From assembly GCF_000764305.2 (NCBI RefSeq), contig NW_025946533.1, positions 186,001-250,000 on the forward strand: DNA of 64,000 nucleotides. The letters run 5' to 3'. Of the stretch, positions 61,068 through 64,000 are shown piece by piece (position 1 is the first letter of the stretch; each line of letters opens with the position of its first letter). The notes under the pieces were generated by a model, which was not told the origin of the DNA, did not search any database, and worked only from the letters and a program-made list of their open reading frames with translations. This DNA is from Hyalella azteca (lineage: Eukaryota; Arthropoda; Malacostraca; Amphipoda; Hyalellidae). A program made the position numbers and the translations under genes.

Positions 61068-61107
61068 NTCTGTCTCTTATACACATCTAGATGTGTATAA
61101 GAGACAG
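61068..61107. other. Assembly artefact: unknown base plus back-to-back Nextera mosaic ends
   Basis: After the N at 61068 the sequence CTGTCTCTTATACACATCT (61070-61088) is followed directly by its reverse complement AGATGTGTATAAGAGACAG (61089-61107). This is the Tn5/Nextera mosaic end and the junction adapter of Nextera mate-pair libraries. It is not genomic. Its translations (MCIRDR, VYKRQ, SLIHI) are well-known contaminants of protein databases. The join between the flanking arrays is therefore unverified. Confidence 0.97.
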
Positions 61108-61337
61108 GTGCGTGTGTCAGGAACTGCCAGCACTCTGTGCGTGTGCCAGGAACTGCCAGCACTCTGTGCGTGTGCCAGGAACTGCCAGCACTCTGTGCGT
61201 GTGCCAGGGACTGCCAGCACTCTGTGCGTGTGTCAGGAACTGCCAGCACTCTGTGCGTGTGCCAGGAACTGCCAGCACTCTGCGTGTGCCAGGAACTGCC
61301 AGCACTCTGTGCGTGTGCCAAGAACTGCCAGCACTCA
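61108..61337. repeat. 29-bp tandem repeat, about 8 copies
   Basis: The unit begins GTGCGTGTGCCAGGAACTGC and ends CAGCACTCT, with first starts at 61108 and 61137. One unit lacks three bases, and a few substitutions occur. It is unrelated to the 39-bp array on the other side of the adapter. All ORFs across 60776-61394 are translations of these arrays and the adapter. Confidence 0.95.
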
Positions 61338-63691
61338 GTAGGTATGATAAGTAAGGTATTGCTTCTGAGAGTAACATCAATATTTTTGCCATAAAGAAAT
61401 TAAATGATATTCAAAACATAATTGCTCTAATTCTTTGATCGGTAACCTAATATTGATATCTATTAAGACACACAAAAGACATACTATCGCCACAAGCTAG
61501 AAATGGCCACAAATGCAAAGGAGCTCAAAGGATTCTATGTGTTCCCTTTATGATTTTCTCGAAGCCTCGCTTCATAAAGATTCTAAATAAAGTTATAAGA
61601 GTTGTCCTTTAGCAGGATCAGCTCAAAGGAGCTATAGAGTCCTGATGTGCTGCATGCATGGCCTGCGAGCTCCCCAGATATGGAGCGTGGAGATTTTAAA
61701 AGCTGTCTCGGGACTTCAGGTTGGTGAAAAATCAATTGCTTCTTCCCGAGTTGTATTTTGGAGCAAGCTGACAACTTAAGCTGTTGTAAACCTGTGGGAA
61801 ATGTTGTCCATTTTGAAAAGAGTCAAAAAATGTCCATACATAATGTATAATAATTCACACACTACCTATGTTTCTTTTATTTAATGTTTCTGCCTCAGTC
61901 AATCGAATCGCTATTTCAAGACACAAGACAGAATCACATTACTGCGTTTCTGTTTATAGTTTCTTTAGGTCAATGTCTGTGTTTTTATAACATAATTTTT
62001 CTGATGTAAGTATTTGGAATTTATATGAGTCCTAAATTTAGAGCGGCAAGCAAATAAGTTAATCCCGTGGTACAGAGTCGGGCATTTGACGCACCTATTT
62101 ACAAGAACCCATAGGAATTTCTGAGCTCTGATTGCTGAGGTGATGGAATCTTAGCGAGTAAACATCCTGTTGCTGCTTGGTTAATGTAGCGGAATAATTT
62201 GATGATCTAGAAAAACTTCTTTGGCGAAAGTTAAAGCCTCAGCTGAAGAAAAATTTCAGAGTGTTTGGAGCAGAGAAAAGAAAACCAATTGCTTTTCTAG
62301 AGTTTAGTTAATTTAATATTAATATTATTTAACATTATCAATAATATAAAAACGGTTTGTAACTTCGTCAGCTAATGACCTCCCTTTCATGTACGATAAA
62401 TCTGCTGCTACGTGCACTTAGGCTGTTACGTATACTATATGCCCGCTACCTGCTCTCAAGGCGCTACGTGTACTTAGGCCGCAGCATGCCTCTAAACAAG
62501 TTATGATAGTATAGCCCCAGGGCATCTAAGGAGCTGGTATCACCTCTCGAGACCCACTGAGATGCGAGCTAACGCAGGCCACCCTGAAGCGTTCCAGCAG
62601 CTATAGAGTCATCAGAGCTCGGTCGCTCTAATGACGTAATTAATGCCACAACCACCACGCTCATATCCAGCCCAGCTCAAGGTTAACAGGTTACAGGTTC
62701 TGCCATCGTTGTGATGAAGAAGATGGTGATGGAGAAAGCGGTTACTTACTTACTCACATTGTTTTGAGTACATTCATAATGAAAAGTATGAAATTTGTGT
62801 TGGTGCTATAGATCGTTGTATCTAAGGTGCGCTTGTAAACGGCTGTGAAATCTCAGTAGGAAATGTTACTTAACATATTAGTTTATCCCGTTCAAAATGA
62901 GCAATGAAAGTAAACTAACCTAAGAATGAAATATGATAAATAATTAGGTATAAAAAATTAACAAACAATTTTTAGGAAAATATTAGTTGAAAGACAACAT
63001 CCAGATACTAATTTTTCAACGGAAGAAGTTTTGCCAGCGTTTATTGTTAGCAAATTTTGAGTCTAATAAAAAATCGTCTATGGGAATATTTCCTGTTCCA
63101 TAAATAGTTGTCTCTTCATTTTATCTTTACTCTTATATATTCGAATGAAATTGCGAGATACACTCGTTGCATGAAAATTCAAAGCCGAGCTAATTACCAG
63201 TTTAATTAGATTTAATAGGCCCATAATTTTGCATTGTCAACACAAAATTTGCTTTTGATCGCATTTGAAAGCCGGAAATAGGGCCCTCAGTTATTGAATG
63301 CTTGTTTTTTCACACACGGCAGCCGAAAAATTTGAGTAAGATTGTTTAATGAACTTCAATTGACGAGCGTTTCTTTTGATTTCATTTAAAATCAGATTAG
63401 TATACCGAAGAAAAGCTCATAAAGAATGACGTTTCATATGATGTATTCTGAAATATTTGTACCAATGAACACAGTCCAGCAGAACATTTTTACAGAGCAA
63501 GTCAGAAGTTATTGTATTATTTTCTCGTACGGAGAGAAGAGTTGTAATTTGATCATGTTGATGTCAAACAATTATAAACTGATTTTTTAATCGGCTTCTA
63601 AGTGATAGGAGGGACAAATGAATGTGGAAAGAGACATCGTAATCTATTGATTAGTACAATTCAACAAGACTGGAGCTGCGAATCTAGAGCG
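61338..63691. other. Non-coding region
   Basis: A GC-richer stretch at 62400-62680 repeats GCTACGTG.ACTTAGGC twice. The minus ORF at 61583-61774 has no recognisable domain. No gene, RNA or element is supported. Confidence 0.45.
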
Positions 63692-63964
63692 ATGTCTGCG
63701 ACTTTTACAGATCAACATGAAGAATTTGTTAACGTAAGTATAGATATGAAAAGTACAATGGATTAATTAATGTATCTATTAACACTCCAGGTTTACTATT
63801 GCTGGCTCTCATCTGCCAAAAAAGATTATCCGATTTCCCTATTAATAAAACTTTTTGATGGATCTCTGTCACAACTATATTATAAATGCTTGGTCAGTTA
63901 TAGTTTTAATATTATTTTAGAACTATTCTACCCCCGTGGCCAAATATCGGCAAACGAGTATTGA
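63692..63964 (+). CDS. Candidate small two-exon reading frame (low confidence)
   Basis: An ATG at 63692 starts MSATFTDQHEEFVN, ending on a codon boundary at a strong donor AAC/gtaagt (63734). An acceptor acactccag ends at 63790, and the next segment continues in the same phase for 57 codons, from VYYCWLSSAKKDYPISLLIK to TGA at 63962-63964. The frame is also open upstream of the ATG to about 63610, so this might be an internal exon. The implied intron is only 57 nt, shorter than those of the adhesion gene. No family is recognised. Confidence 0.25.
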
Positions 63965-64000
63965 CTTCTTGCATGATATATCACCATATTCCATTAACCT

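Noticed and set aside
60776..61394. Several long repetitive ORFs on both strands (for example a 168-residue minus frame).
   Set aside because: They are translations of the 39-bp and 29-bp arrays and of the Nextera adapter, and include its signature peptides.

Overview
The window is eukaryotic DNA, almost certainly from an arthropod and plausibly a crustacean. It is AT-rich and sparsely coding, with short exons, GT-AG introns, many minisatellites and decayed transposable elements. There are no operons, no long ORFs and no ribosome binding sites. The arthropod call rests on a GPI-type cell-adhesion gene of the klingon/wrapper class (three Ig domains plus one fibronectin III) and on the repeat content: Penelope-like element, Tc1/mariner-type remnant, TTAA element and tRNA-SINE. 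Species cannot be fixed from the sequence. One unknown base next to back-to-back Nextera mosaic ends at 61068-61107 shows that the contig is a short-read or mate-pair assembly with an uncleaned artefact.

The only gene supported with confidence lies on the minus strand at 51235-54557, with a possible start exon at 59872-59896. Eight exons can be traced by reading frame, splice phase and domain order: Ig1 (two exons), Ig2 (two exons), Ig3 (one exon, damaged), FN3 (two exons), then a C-terminal GPI-anchor signal. The product would be an extracellular, membrane-tethered adhesion or recognition protein of the kind used by neurons and glia. The third Ig domain has a frameshift in a C/G run, and its second cysteine is missing from the contig.

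From 0 to 51 kb there is no confident complete gene. Weak plus-strand candidates are a 132-nt exon at 8.4 kb, three phase-compatible micro-exons at 14.9, 19.6 and 22.9 kb, a 62-nt exon at 43.4 kb and a two-exon reading frame at the right edge (63.7-63.96 kb). A possible terminal exon lies on the minus strand at 13.1 kb.

Mobile elements with readable boundaries are: a fold-back Tc1/mariner-type MITE at 12.1-12.7 kb, a tRNA-derived SINE with an 11-bp target duplication at 15.0-15.4 kb, two head-to-head Penelope-like 3' ends with GIY-YIG endonuclease remnants at 27.9-29.5 kb, and a solo LTR with a 5-bp target duplication at 31.5-32.7 kb. The solo LTR is split by a TTAA-flanked inverted-repeat element.

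Tandem arrays are dense: 14-bp (10.1 kb), 10-bp (21.2 kb), 28-bp (24.6 kb), 74-bp (30.6 kb), about 49-bp (35.3 kb), 37-bp (38.3 kb), 35-bp (39.7 kb), 35-bp (41.4 kb), 34-bp (55.6 kb), 39-bp (60.9 kb) and 29-bp (61.1 kb). Many apparent ORFs are translations of these arrays.
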